Part shown: positions 57,144 to 63,302 of the stretch, piece after piece
Layout of the letters: every line of letters begins with the position of its first letter
Numbering within the stretch: the first letter of the stretch is position 1
Source: Bradyrhizobium paxllaeri
GTDB taxonomy: Bacteria; Pseudomonadota; Alphaproteobacteria; Rhizobiales; Xanthobacteraceae
NCBI RefSeq assembly: GCF_001693515.2
Contig: NZ_CP042968.1
Span: 2,852,001 to 2,916,000 of the forward strand
Direction: 5' to 3'
DNA: 64,000 nucleotides
Notes under the pieces: model-generated
Databases searched by the model: none
What the model was told of the DNA's origin: nothing
Seen by the model: the letters and a program-made list of their open reading frames with translations, nothing else
Program-made: the position numbers and the translations under genes

Positions 57144-58442
57144 ATGTCTCACCAGCTTGCGATCGAGCACGACGTCATCGGCGTCGGATTCGGGCCTTCC
57201 AATCTTGCGCTCGCGATCGCATTGGACGAATCCGCCAGAAGGTCACGCCTGAAATGCGCGCCGCTGTTCGTGGAAAGGCAGCCGCATTTCACCTGGCACG
57301 GCGGCATGCTGCTGCCGGGCAGCGACATGCAGATCTCGTTTCTCAAGGATCTCGTTTCGCTGCGCGATCCGACCAGTCCGTTCACCTTCGTGAACTATCT
57401 GCACAAGCGCGGCCGTCTGCTGGATTTCGTCAACTGCCGGACGTTCTATCCGAGCAGGATAGAGTTCAACGACTATCTCCGGTGGGTTGCCGACCAGTTC
57501 AAGCCTCAGGCCGTCTACGGCGAAACCATTATCGCGGTCGAGCCGGTGACGGCCGGGCAAACCGTGACGTCCTTGCGGGTTCATTCGCGCACGCTCACCG
57601 GCGGAGAGACCGTGCGGCTTGCACGAAATCTGGTGGTCGCGGCGGGAGGGCAGCCTTATATCCCGCAGGTGTTTGCGAACATCGCCGGTGATTCCAGATT
57701 ATTCCACTCCAGCCGCTATCTCGATACGGTCGAGCGTGCCGGCTTCGGCGGCAGGGCAGCGCGCGTTGCCGTGATCGGCGGAGGACAGAGCGCAACCGAA
57801 GTGACGGTCGACCTCCACAGCCGCTTTCCGGACGCGCGCATCGATCTGATCTTTCGCGGCCATGCCTTGAAGCCGTCCGACAGCAGCCCGTTCGTCAACG
57901 AGATCTTCAACCCCGATTACACCGACTTCATCTACGCGCAGTCTTCGGAGCGGCGGGACGCCATCGTTCGCAACTTCCGGAACACGAACTATGCCGTGGT
58001 CGATTCGGATCTGCTCGATCAATTGTATCGCCTGCTCTACCAGCAGCGCGTCGGCGGCGAGACGAGGGTCGCGTTGCACCCGCGCAGCGAGATAACGGGC
58101 GTGGATGCGGGATCGGAAGGGATCGAGATCAGCCTGGCCGACAAGTTCGGGGGCGGAAGTCGCCGATCGACCTATGATACCGTCGTACTGGCAACCGGAT
58201 ACGACAGGGAAACCCCGCACGCATTCCTTGAGCCGATCCAGCGCTATGTTCGCGACGCCGTGCTGGATCGCAACTACAGGCTCGTCACCAGCCCGGCATT
58301 CCGGCCGCAAATCCATCTGCAGGGATATTCGGAAGCTTCTCACGGGTTGAGCGATACGCTGCTCTCCGTGCTGGCTACGCGTTCGCAGGAGATTGCCGAG
58401 TCGCTGCTTTCGACGATTTCGCGTCGCGAGCTGATCGCGTGA
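57144..58442 (+). CDS. L-ornithine N5-monooxygenase (PvdA/SidA type)
   Basis: 432-aa flavoprotein. It has FAD motif GVGFGPSNLALAIAL (about 13-27), the family block FVERQPHFTWHGGMLLPGSDMQ, LRDPTSPFTFVNYL, NADPH motif VIGGGQSATEV (about 210-220), and the C-terminal ATGYDRETP. These are shared by ornithine and lysine N-hydroxylases. Ornithine is favoured by the D-G-E type NRPS codes, though lysine cannot be excluded. It follows the acyltransferase by 22 bases behind CGGAGCG and makes the N-hydroxy amino acid for that enzyme. It is convergent with the PPTase gene, four bases between the stops. Confidence 0.92.
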   Translation: MSHQLAIEHDVIGVGFGPSNLALAIALDESARRSRLKCAPLFVERQPHFTWHGGMLLPGSDMQISFLKDLVSLRDPTSPFTFVNYLHKRGRLLDFVNCRTFYPSRIEFNDYLRWVADQFKPQAVYGETIIAVEPVTAGQTVTSLRVHSRTLTGGETVRLARNLVVAAGGQPYIPQVFANIAGDSRLFHSSRYLDTVERAGFGGRAARVAVIGGGQSATEVTVDLHSRFPDARIDLIFRGHALKPSDSSPFVNEIFNPDYTDFIYAQSSERRDAIVRNFRNTNYAVVDSDLLDQLYRLLYQQRVGGETRVALHPRSEITGVDAGSEGIEISLADKFGGGSRRSTYDTVVLATGYDRETPHAFLEPIQRYVRDAVLDRNYRLVTSPAFRPQIHLQGYSEASHGLSDTLLSVLATRSQEIAESLLSTISRRELIA

Positions 58443-58446
58443 GCGG

Positions 58447-59256
58447 CTAGATGGCGGGAGCGATCAGCCGCCATTCTTCGGTGGGTCCAAGCGCATCCGG
58501 CAGCGATAGCACCGCAGGAGAGGGGCCTGGATCGATGACCACGGTATTCGGAGGTATCGTGAATCCGAGACCGGCGGCTTTGAGCACCGCCTCCTTGAGA
58601 GTCCAATAGCGAAGAAACAGCCGGGACCGCAGCGCCGCTGGTGCGCTCCACAGGACCTTCCGTTCTTCGGCTGCCAGCGCGATTTCGCTGATGGAATCCA
58701 TATCGACGATTTCGCGCAGCGGTTCGATATCGACACCAACAGGCATGCAGGCCGCTGCAACCGCTACGGCGCCTCGCGCGTGGCTCAGGCTGAAGTCGAG
58801 ATTCGCAGGCCCGCCAACGAGGATCGGCTTGCCGTGTGCCGAGGACTCAAACCGAAGGGCTGAGGCGGGCTGGTCCACGAGGCTGCCAAGCAGGAGACGC
58901 GCGCCAGCATGCGCCGCGAGATAGCTCATGCGATCCTCAATGTGGAGGAATCGTGCCAGACGCTCGGTCTCTTCGGCAGCGAGCACTTGCGTGGCGTGCT
59001 CGATCCCGAGCGTATCGGGTTCGCCGACGGCGACATGGCCGGGCGGAGTTACCTTGGCCAGCCAGAGAACGATCTCTTCCGACTTCAGCTGTTCGATCGG
59101 GCGTGTGAAGCCTGCATCATGCAGGCATCGCAAGCGCAGTTGTTCCCGCTGTGTCGTGCATTTGACAGCGAGCGACCAAGCGAGGGAGTCGTTTGTCTGA
59201 TCGATCGAAAGCGATGCGACAAACGGCTCGTGTGTCACCTTTCGCAAATTCGTCAT
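58447..59256 (-). CDS. Sfp-type 4'-phosphopantetheinyl transferase
   Basis: 269 aa. Magnesium and CoA-binding motifs are present: LDFSLSHARGAVAVA (about 152-166), VGVDIEPL (about 173-180) and FLRYWTLKEAVLKAAGLG (about 213-230). It would convert the NRPS carrier domains and the FAAL-linked carrier to their active form. It is somewhat longer than usual. The first 55 or so residues show no family match, so a start nearer 59090 is possible. Transcribed alone toward the N-oxygenase gene, with an ICE-like palindrome 74 bases ahead. Confidence 0.9.
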   Translation of the reverse strand: MTNLRKVTHEPFVASLSIDQTNDSLAWSLAVKCTTQREQLRLRCLHDAGFTRPIEQLKSEEIVLWLAKVTPPGHVAVGEPDTLGIEHATQVLAAEETERLARFLHIEDRMSYLAAHAGARLLLGSLVDQPASALRFESSAHGKPILVGGPANLDFSLSHARGAVAVAAACMPVGVDIEPLREIVDMDSISEIALAAEERKVLWSAPAALRSRLFLRYWTLKEAVLKAAGLGFTIPPNTVVIDPGPSPAVLSLPDALGPTEEWRLIAPAI

Positions 59257-59329
59257 GTCATTGGCTCAGTGCCCTGCACAACCATATGCAACTCGCGGGT
59301 GTATTGATGCACAAGTCGAAACGATCTGA

Positions 59330-59346
59330 CTTAGAATCCGTCTAAC
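59330..59346. promoter_or_regulatory. Irr/ICE-like palindrome between the PPTase gene and the next unit
   Basis: CTTAGAA-tcc-GTCTAAC contains the perfect inverted repeat TTAGA and TCTAA and matches 11 of 14 positions of the iron control element. It could serve the PPTase gene (minus) or the small gene at 59454 (plus). Confidence 0.45.
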
Positions 59347-59453
59347 TGAGCGCCGTCAGGCACCATGTGTGGTTGCAACAGACCCGAGTTGTGCGGATAG
59401 ATTCATTCTCAAGCACATCGGCGCGACCTGCAGACTTATACGTGGAACCGACC

Positions 59454-59855
59454 ATGACAAAATCCGCTTCTGTCGAGCAGCCTATGGACAGCTATCTGCC
59501 GGAGCGGATTGCAACCATCCTGGTCAGCAGCCAGCATGCAGGCCTCATCAGCAAGGAGCCTGCCACGCGCATCGACTACCTGCTCGAGATTGCGTCGCTT
59601 CATACCAGAAATGAACTCCTCAGCCAGCCGGGTCTGGGACGCTTGGGCGTCCAGCGGATCGAGAAATGGATGAGGCTTCATGGCCGACGCCTTCGTCGCA
59701 ACGAAGAGAGCCTCGATAGTGTGATCTGCCGATTCCGCTTTCGGCAGGCATTTGCCGATGCCAGAGCCGGTCGGGCAGGGCCCGTATTGGTGATCTCGCC
59801 GGAGTCCAGAGACAAGGTTCTGCGTGGGCTCGGTTCATACGCTATGCGCGCCTGA
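59454..59855 (+). CDS. Hypothetical protein with a helical helix-hairpin-like segment
   Basis: 133 aa, family not recognised. The central part (IDYLLEIASLHTRNELLSQPGLGRLGVQRIEKWM, 34 residues here shown only by ends: IDYLLEIAS to IEKWM) reads like a helix-hairpin-helix or RpoA-CTD-like DNA-binding unit, with a PGLGRLG turn. The C-terminus is basic with no membrane segment. I start at ATG 59454; the frame is open from 59367. It stands alone between the siderophore locus and the tRNA array, 197 bases from the PPTase start. Function unknown. Confidence 0.55.
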   Translation: MTKSASVEQPMDSYLPERIATILVSSQHAGLISKEPATRIDYLLEIASLHTRNELLSQPGLGRLGVQRIEKWMRLHGRRLRRNEESLDSVICRFRFRQAFADARAGRAGPVLVISPESRDKVLRGLGSYAMRA

Positions 59856-60389
59856 TAGCTCGACGGATCGCGACGAGCCAGGCCATCGAGCAGGAAACTT
59901 CAGCTCGAACCGCTCGGCAAACGGCTATCCTTCGTGAGTCAGGACGAAGATTGCCTCAAAAAATTATTGGCCCCGATCTTCGCGCCGCCGACGGCGGCCG
60001 ATCGACTGAATAGCTGTGTCATTGGAACGCATTAGCCGCGAATAACTTTCGTTAACGCTGCCGGCGGCGGCGCGCCCGTTGCAAAATAGTTTGGCGATTG
60101 CTCTTGACGGATTCGGAAATCTCGGTGCATACCGCTGCCCCACAAAACGCCGTCGAATTCGCCGGCGCTCTTTAAGGACCGAAACCGTGTTGCGATTGCG
60201 CTCACATATCGTCGCGAAAGCCGCCTCCGCGCTGCCGTTTAATCGGCCGTGCGATTGGTCGCGCATGTCCGTGACGGAACACGGTCCACGCTATCTGACG
60301 AAGCCCGATTATCTCGGGACCAGCAGGATAGCAGGCAGAGCGTAACAGGCAGCGGGAATCCCCCCTCTGCCAAACAGGCGGAGGGCAAC
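59856..60389 (+). other. Intergenic region ahead of the tRNA array
   Basis: 534 bases with no convincing gene. A TTGACG box at 60104-60109, preceded by CTC, looks like an alphaproteobacterial -35 element, but the matching -10 (CATACC, 18 bases on) is poor. It might drive the small gene at 60390 and the tRNA array. No other structure recognised. Confidence 0.3.
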
Positions 60390-60590
60390 ATGGCCCGCAA
60401 CAGCACCACCAGGACAGGACTCGAGAAGCGTACCCGCGAGAGGATTCTCTCCTCGCCGGTCGCGCTCGCCTTCGTGCGCACCGTCGTGGCGCGCCGAGGG
60501 ATCTCCGAGGCCGAAGCCCGCCAGATTTATCTCGACTACATCAACCGATCGTGGTCGGCGGCTCACCGCGGCCGCCGCGTGATGACGTGA
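60390..60590 (+). CDS. Small basic hypothetical protein upstream of the tRNA array
   Basis: 66 aa, no known family. ATG 60390 has a very good ribosome site (GGAGGG, eight bases ahead), which is the main reason to accept it. The sequence is basic and mostly helical (ERILSSPVALAFVRTVVARRG, then ISEAEARQIYLDYIN), possibly binding nucleic acid. It lies 150 bases before the first tRNA. Confidence 0.5.
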   Translation: MARNSTTRTGLEKRTRERILSSPVALAFVRTVVARRGISEAEARQIYLDYINRSWSAAHRGRRVMT

Positions 60591-60704
60591 CGTGATGCCG
60601 AATACAGGATGATCGCCCCTGCAAGGACATAAGGCGATCCGCTGACCGGTACCGGTCTCCTTGAGTGGAGCGGCAAACGGTGGTTTCAGGCAGCGATTAT
60701 GTTT

Positions 60705-60725
60705 TGGCCGGACTTTCCCCGGCCG
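60705..60725 (+). other. GC hairpin just before the first tRNA
   Basis: GGCCGG, a loop of about six bases, then CCGGCC form a perfect stem 16 bases before tRNA-Thr. No T-run follows, so it may be a processing or pause structure rather than a terminator. Confidence 0.4.
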
Positions 60726-60740
60726 TTTGTAGATTTTCAC

Positions 60741-60815
60741 GCCGGCATAGCACTGCGGAAGTGCAGGGTTTTCGTAAAGCCAAGGTCGGGAGTTCGATCC
60801 TCTCCGCCGGCCCCA
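60741..60815 (+). tRNA. tRNA-Thr (anticodon CGT)
   Basis: Acceptor GCCGGCA pairs with CGCCGGC apart from the innermost A-C. The anticodon loop is TTCGTAA, T-loop TTCGATC, CCA encoded. First member of the array. Confidence 0.85.
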
Positions 60816-60819
60816 TTTT

Positions 60820-60896
60820 GCTCCACTAGCCCAATCGGTAGAGGCGACGGACTTAGATTCCGTGCGATGGCGGTTCGAATCCGTCGTGGAGCACCA
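60820..60896 (+). tRNA. tRNA with anticodon TAG (Leu) but class I shape
   Basis: Acceptor GCTCCAC/GTGGAGC, anticodon loop CTTAGAT, T-arm GGCGG-TTCGAAT-CCGTC, CCA encoded. The variable loop is only about five bases, although leucine tRNAs normally have a long variable arm. Confidence 0.82.
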
Positions 60897-60917
60897 ACAT
60901 TGCAATTCCATTGCAAC

Positions 60918-60992
60918 GCGCGCTTAGCTCAGTGGTAGAGCGCCTATCTTACATACAGGATGTCGGCCGTTCGATCCGGTCAGCGTGCACCA
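60918..60992 (+). tRNA. tRNA-Val (anticodon TAC)
   Basis: Acceptor GCGCGCT/AGCGTGC, D-stem GCTC/GAGC, anticodon loop CTTACAT, T-loop TTCGATC, CCA encoded. Confidence 0.88.
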
Positions 60993-60996
60993 ACTC

Positions 60997-61072
60997 GCGT
61001 CCGTAGCTCATTCAGGAGAGCGCCGCTGTGACACGGCGGAGGTGGCAGGGGCAGAGCCTGCCGGACGCACCA
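60997..61072 (+). tRNA. tRNA-Val (anticodon GAC), abnormal T-loop
   Basis: Acceptor GCGTCCG/CGGACGC and D-stem GCTC/GAGC are perfect. The anticodon loop is GTGACAC, T-stem GCAGG/CCTGC, but the T-loop reads GGCAGAG instead of the TTC-R-A form. CCA encoded. Confidence 0.78.
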
Positions 61073-61079
61073 TCAATTT

Positions 61080-61153
61080 CCTCTCGTAGCTCAGTGGCAG
61101 AGCAATCGCTTGATAAGCGATCGACGGATGTTCGATTCATCACGGGAGGACCA
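61080..61153 (+). tRNA. tRNA-Ile (anticodon GAT)
   Basis: Acceptor CCTCTCG/CGGGAGG, D-stem GCTC/GAGC, anticodon arm ATCGC-TTGATAA-GCGAT, T-loop TTCGATT, CCA encoded. Confidence 0.88.
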
Positions 61154-61314
61154 AACAGCACAGGAGATCACCATGACCGAGAGCTTGCCCGCCGGCGTGC
61201 ATCGTCTCTCCGCGAGAGCCAGCTTGCGCTTGCGCAAGCAAAGGCGAGGGGCTGTGCCATCATGGCGCGCCACGCGAAACCGGGGCGGCTGGCCGCCGCC
61301 ACCATCAAGACGAT
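61154..61314 (+). other. Spacer with small ORF remnants between tRNA-Ile and tRNA-Lys
   Basis: A ribosome site GGAG precedes ATG 61173, but that frame runs on through the next tRNAs. The frame that looks most protein-like (SSLRESQLALAQ, then CAIMARHAKPGRLAA) ends at TAA 61328-61330 and has no matching start. This may be a frameshifted small gene whose end overlaps tRNA-Lys. Confidence 0.35.
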
Positions 61315-61397
61315 GGATCCGGAGCGTTAAACCTGAATGGAGATGGAGCGGGCTTTTAACCCGTGCGCAAATGGTTCGAAACCACCCGGATCCTCCA
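61315..61397 (+). tRNA. tRNA-Lys (anticodon TTT) with enlarged D region
   Basis: Acceptor GGATCCG/CGGATCC is perfect. The anticodon arm is GCGGG-CTTTTAA-CCCGT and the T-loop TTCGAAA, followed by T73 and CCA. About 26 bases lie between acceptor and anticodon stem, about seven more than usual, with no clear D-stem. Its 5' end overlaps a possible small ORF. Confidence 0.72.
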
Positions 61398-61401
61398 TCA
61401 C

Positions 61402-61485
61402 GGACCTGTGCCCCCAGCGGCCAAGGGAGCGGATTCTTAATCCGTCGCGAAAGCATCGTCGGTTCGAGTCCGACCAGGTCCTCCA
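61402..61485 (+). tRNA. tRNA with anticodon CTT (Lys) and a long variable arm
   Basis: Acceptor GGACCTG/CAGGTCC, anticodon arm GCGGA-TTCTTAA-TCCGT, T-arm GTCGG-TTCGAGT-CCGAC, T73, CCA. The variable region is about 12 bases with a GC-GAAA-GC mini-hairpin, which is a class II trait and unexpected for lysine. Confidence 0.78.
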
Positions 61486-61496
61486 ACTGAATTTCC

Positions 61497-61579
61497 GCGC
61501 TCGTGGCGAAACTGGTAGACGCGCCGTCTTGAGAGGGCGGTGGGAGACCATGCCGGTTCGATCCCGGCCGAGCGCACCA
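61497..61579 (+). tRNA. tRNA-Leu (anticodon GAG)
   Basis: Acceptor GCGCTCG/CGAGCGC, anticodon arm CCGTC-TTGAGAG-GGCGG, long variable arm as expected for leucine, T-arm GCCGG-TTCGATC-CCGGC, CCA encoded. Confidence 0.88.
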
Positions 61580-61594
61580 ATTGCCCAACCAATT

Positions 61595-61669
61595 GCCCAT
61601 GTCCCCATCTGGCGAAGGGACCGGACTGTCGATCCGGAAAGGCGAGTTCGATTCTCGTCATGGGCGCCA
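61595..61669 (+). tRNA. tRNA-Asp (anticodon GTC)
   Basis: Acceptor GCCCATG/CATGGGC, anticodon arm CCGGA-CTGTCGA-TCCGG, T-loop TTCGATT, G73 and CCA. Confidence 0.9.
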
Positions 61670-61673
61670 ATTC

Positions 61674-61750
61674 CAGGATGTAGCTTAGCCCGGCTAAAGC
61701 GCACGCCTCGGGCGCGTGAGACCGCAGGTTCAAATCCTGCCATCCGACCA
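61674..61750 (+). tRNA. tRNA-Pro (anticodon CGG), imperfect acceptor
   Basis: Anticodon arm CACGC-CTCGGGC-GCGTG and T-arm GCAGG-TTCAAAT-CCTGC are perfect and CCA is encoded. The acceptor 3' strand CATCCG is one base short of the 5' strand CAGGATG, leaving a bulge or mismatch. Confidence 0.8.
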
Positions 61751-61756
61751 ATTCGG

Positions 61757-61846
61757 GGGCGTCTAGCTCAACAATAGAGCTGGCTGCTCATAACAGTCCA
61801 AGTATCGACAGTCCAAGTATCGGTTCAAGTCCGGTGGCGCCCACCA
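61757..61846 (+). tRNA. tRNA-Met (anticodon CAT) carrying a 15-bp internal tandem duplication
   Basis: Acceptor GGGCGTC/GGCGCCC, D-stem GCTC/GAGC, anticodon arm GGCTG-CTCATAA-CAGTC, T-loop TTCAAGT, CCA encoded. The unit CAGTCCAAGTATCG plus one base occurs twice in tandem (61794-61808 and 61809-61823). Removing one copy gives an ordinary 75-base tRNA, so the gene was altered recently and is probably non-functional or has a false variable arm. Confidence 0.78.
61794..61823 (+). repeat. 15-bp tandem duplication inside tRNA-Met
   Basis: Two copies differ only in the final base (A versus G). It spans the 3' anticodon stem and variable loop. Confidence 0.92.
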
Positions 61847-61865
61847 CCAGCGAGAGGAGAGGGCA

Positions 61866-62402
61866 ATGTTCGCAGCAAATCCAGCTCTTGTCCTCAACGC
61901 GGACTTCCAGCCGCTCAGCTATTTCCCGCTGTCGTTGTTCAACTGGGAGGACACCGTCAAGGCAGTCGTGAAGGGATCGCATGTCGTCGTCGCAGAGTAC
62001 GATCAGGTTGTTCGCAGCCCGTCGACGGTGATGCGGCTGCCGTCGGTCATCGCGCTGCGCGACTATGTGCGGCCGCCGGCGCGAGTAGCCTTCACCCGCT
62101 TCAATGTCTTCCTCCGCGATCGCTTCCGTTGCCAGTATTGCGGCGACCAGTATCTTCGCGGCGAACTGACGTTCGACCACGTTGTCTCGCGCGTGGACGG
62201 CGGCCAGACGTCGTGGACCAACATCGTGGCGGCCTGCAGTCCCTGCAACGCGCGCAAGGGCCGCTTCTACCTGAAGCCGCTGCGGGAGCCGTTCGAGCCG
62301 ACGCAGTACGACTTGATGGCAGCCCAGCGTCTGTTCCCGCCGAACTTTCTGCACGAGACCTGGCGCGACTATCTGTACTGGGACGTCGAACTCGAGAAGT
62401 GA
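61866..62402 (+). CDS. HNH endonuclease inside the tRNA array
   Basis: 178-aa protein. The nuclease core is CQYCGDQYLRGELTFDHVVSR (21 residues, here by parts: CQYCG near 89, LTFDHVVSR near 100, NIVAACSPCNARKG near 118), giving two zinc CxxC pairs, the HNH catalytic His in DHVVSR, and the Asn in NARKG. The N-terminal half (LVLNADFQPLSYFPL, WEDTVKAV, LRDYVRPP) is typical of a chromosomal alphaproteobacterial HNH family. The ATG has a strong site GAGGAGAGGG. It sits 19 bases after tRNA-Met and 33 before tRNA-Arg. It could help mobility or repair of the array, or act on nucleic acid in defence. Unresolved. Confidence 0.9.
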   Translation: MFAANPALVLNADFQPLSYFPLSLFNWEDTVKAVVKGSHVVVAEYDQVVRSPSTVMRLPSVIALRDYVRPPARVAFTRFNVFLRDRFRCQYCGDQYLRGELTFDHVVSRVDGGQTSWTNIVAACSPCNARKGRFYLKPLREPFEPTQYDLMAAQRLFPPNFLHETWRDYLYWDVELEK

Positions 62403-62432
62403 CGCCGGCGGCGCGTTTCTGCCGCCGGCGTC
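62401..62432 (+). terminator. Perfect hairpin overlapping the HNH stop codon
   Basis: GACGCCGGCGGC, eight-base loop, GCCGCCGGCGTC: a perfect 12-bp stem starting in the stop codon and ending four bases before the next tRNA. It lacks a T-run, so it may protect or separate the mRNA end rather than terminate. Confidence 0.55.
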
Positions 62433-62435
62433 CAT

Positions 62436-62511
62436 CACCACGTAGCTCAACTGGATGAGCACGACCCTCCGAAGGTCGAGGATGTAGGTTCGAGTCCTAT
62501 CGTGGTGGCCA
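62436..62511 (+). tRNA. tRNA-Arg (anticodon CCG)
   Basis: Acceptor CACCACG/CGTGGTG, D-stem GCTC/GAGC, anticodon arm CGACC-CTCCGAA-GGTCG, T-loop TTCGAGT, G73 and CCA. Confidence 0.9.
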
Positions 62512-62519
62512 AATTTGAT

Positions 62520-62610
62520 GGATGACGAACCGGACAAGCGTGCCGGCGCTGTCTTGAAAACAGATGGACGCCGCGAGGCGCTGCGGTGCAAGCCCGTCGT
62601 CACTCCGCCA
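62520..62610 (+). tRNA. tRNA-Ser (anticodon TGA), degenerate
   Basis: Class II. The anticodon arm is CTGT-CTTGAAA-ACAG with a long variable arm, G73 and CCA. The acceptor 3' strand GTCACTCC has one extra base against 5' GGATGAC and the T-loop reads TGCAAGC. Confidence 0.72.
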
Positions 62611-62613
62611 TTG

Positions 62614-62699
62614 GGACAGTGAACCGGCGCGACGCCGGCCTCGATTGGAAATCGAGTGGGCGCTTCGGCGCTGGGGATCAGGCCCTCCGCTGTCCGCCA
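62614..62699 (+). tRNA. tRNA-Ser (anticodon GGA)
   Basis: Class II. Acceptor GGACAGT/GCTGTCC, anticodon arm CTCGA-TTGGAAA-TCGAG, variable stem GGGCGC-TTC-GGCGCT. T-loop is ATCAGGC rather than TTC-type. CCA encoded. Confidence 0.8.
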
Positions 62700-62703
62700 T
62701 CTT

Positions 62704-62791
62704 GGAGAGTCAACCGGACAGGCGCGCCGGCACGGCTTCGAACACCGATGGCACCGCAAGGTGTGAGGCTCAGGTCCTCGGCTCTCCGCCA
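62704..62791 (+). tRNA. tRNA-Ser (anticodon CGA)
   Basis: Class II. Acceptor GGAGAGT/GCTCTCC, anticodon loop TTCGAAC with a C-A mismatch at the loop base of the stem, long variable arm, T-loop CTCAGGT, G73 and CCA. Confidence 0.72.
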
Positions 62792-62796
62792 TAAAC

Positions 62797-62854
62797 GATC
62801 GCGCCAGGCCGGACGTACGCCGGCGCCGCTGATGAGTTTGCAACCTCGGCACCA
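62797..62854 (+). pseudogene. tRNA-like remnant ending in ACCA
   Basis: Contains a GAG-TTTGCAAC-CTC hairpin, resembling an Ala or Cys anticodon arm, and a terminal CTCGGCACCA. It has no T-arm and no matching acceptor. Probably a decayed tRNA. Confidence 0.4.
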
Positions 62855-62857
62855 TTT

Positions 62858-62892
62858 CGCGGGATGATGTTTGATCAGCGCTCCCGCAACCA
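62858..62892 (+). pseudogene. Bodiless initiator-tRNA remnant
   Basis: CGCGGGA at the 5' end and TCCCGCAACCA at the 3' end are the two halves of a bacterial tRNA-fMet acceptor. Only about 17 bases lie between them, so the D, anticodon and T arms are gone. Confidence 0.55.
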
Positions 62893-62896
62893 ATCT

Positions 62897-62981
62897 GGGT
62901 AACGTCAAGTCTGGGGACTGAGCGGGCCTGTAAAGCCTGCGCCTTTGTGCCTGCCTGGTTCGATTCCAGGGTTACCCACCA
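62897..62981 (+). tRNA. tRNA-Tyr (anticodon GTA)
   Basis: Acceptor GGGTAAC/GTTACCC, anticodon arm CGGGC-CTGTAAA-GCCTG, long variable arm as expected for bacterial tyrosine, T-loop TTCGATT, A73 and CCA. Confidence 0.88.
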
Positions 62982-62989
62982 TCGTCATT

Positions 62990-63063
62990 GCGGACGTAGC
63001 TGGAAGGTCGAGCACCTGAGTGCCACTCAGGAGAATCGGTTTCGATTACCAACGTCCGCGCCA
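62990..63063 (+). tRNA. tRNA-Gly (anticodon GCC)
   Basis: Acceptor GCGGACG/CGTCCGC, anticodon arm CCTGA-GTGCCAC-TCAGG, T-loop TTCGATT with one mismatch in the T-stem, CCA encoded. Confidence 0.85.
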
Positions 63064-63067
63064 TCTA

Positions 63068-63143
63068 GCCCAGTTAGCAAATCTGGTGATTGCACGCGCC
63101 TGAAGAGCGCAGGAGGCCAGTTCAAATCTGGCGCTGGGCACCA
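63068..63143 (+). tRNA. tRNA-Phe (anticodon GAA)
   Basis: Acceptor GCCCAGT/GCTGGGC, D-stem GCAA/TTGC, anticodon loop CTGAAGA, T-arm GCCAG-TTCAAAT-CTGGC, CCA encoded. Only four bases separate it from tRNA-Gly. Confidence 0.83.
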
Positions 63144-63147
63144 TTTC

Positions 63148-63219
63148 GGGGCAGGCAGCGGGCTGCAGTTGATCCTTGCAAGATCGGCGTCCGGAGTTCG
63201 ACTCTCCGTTGCTCCACCA
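63148..63219 (+). tRNA. tRNA-Ala (anticodon TGC), short D-arm
   Basis: Acceptor GGGGCAG/TTGCTCC with G-T pairs, anticodon arm GATC-CTTGCAA-GATC, T-loop TTCGACT, A73 and CCA. The D region is short (72 bases in all), so Cys (GCA) in a shifted register is a weaker alternative. Confidence 0.7.
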
Positions 63220-63224
63220 TCTCA

Positions 63225-63302
63225 TTCCCGTCGAGCCATCTCGGTGAAGGCGCTCCGCTGTTAACGGAGGAAGGCACGTTCGAATCGTGCGGCGGGGAGC
63301 CA
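63225..63302 (+). tRNA. tRNA-Asn (anticodon GTT)
   Basis: Acceptor TTCCCGT/GCGGGGA, anticodon arm CTCCG-CTGTTAA-CGGAG, T-arm GCACG-TTCGAAT-CGTGC, G73 and CCA. Confidence 0.87.

Noticed and set aside
61173..61490. ORF from ATG 61173 through the tRNA-Lys genes
   Set aside because: It runs through two tRNAs and its composition there is that of tRNA sequence. Only the first few codons could be real.
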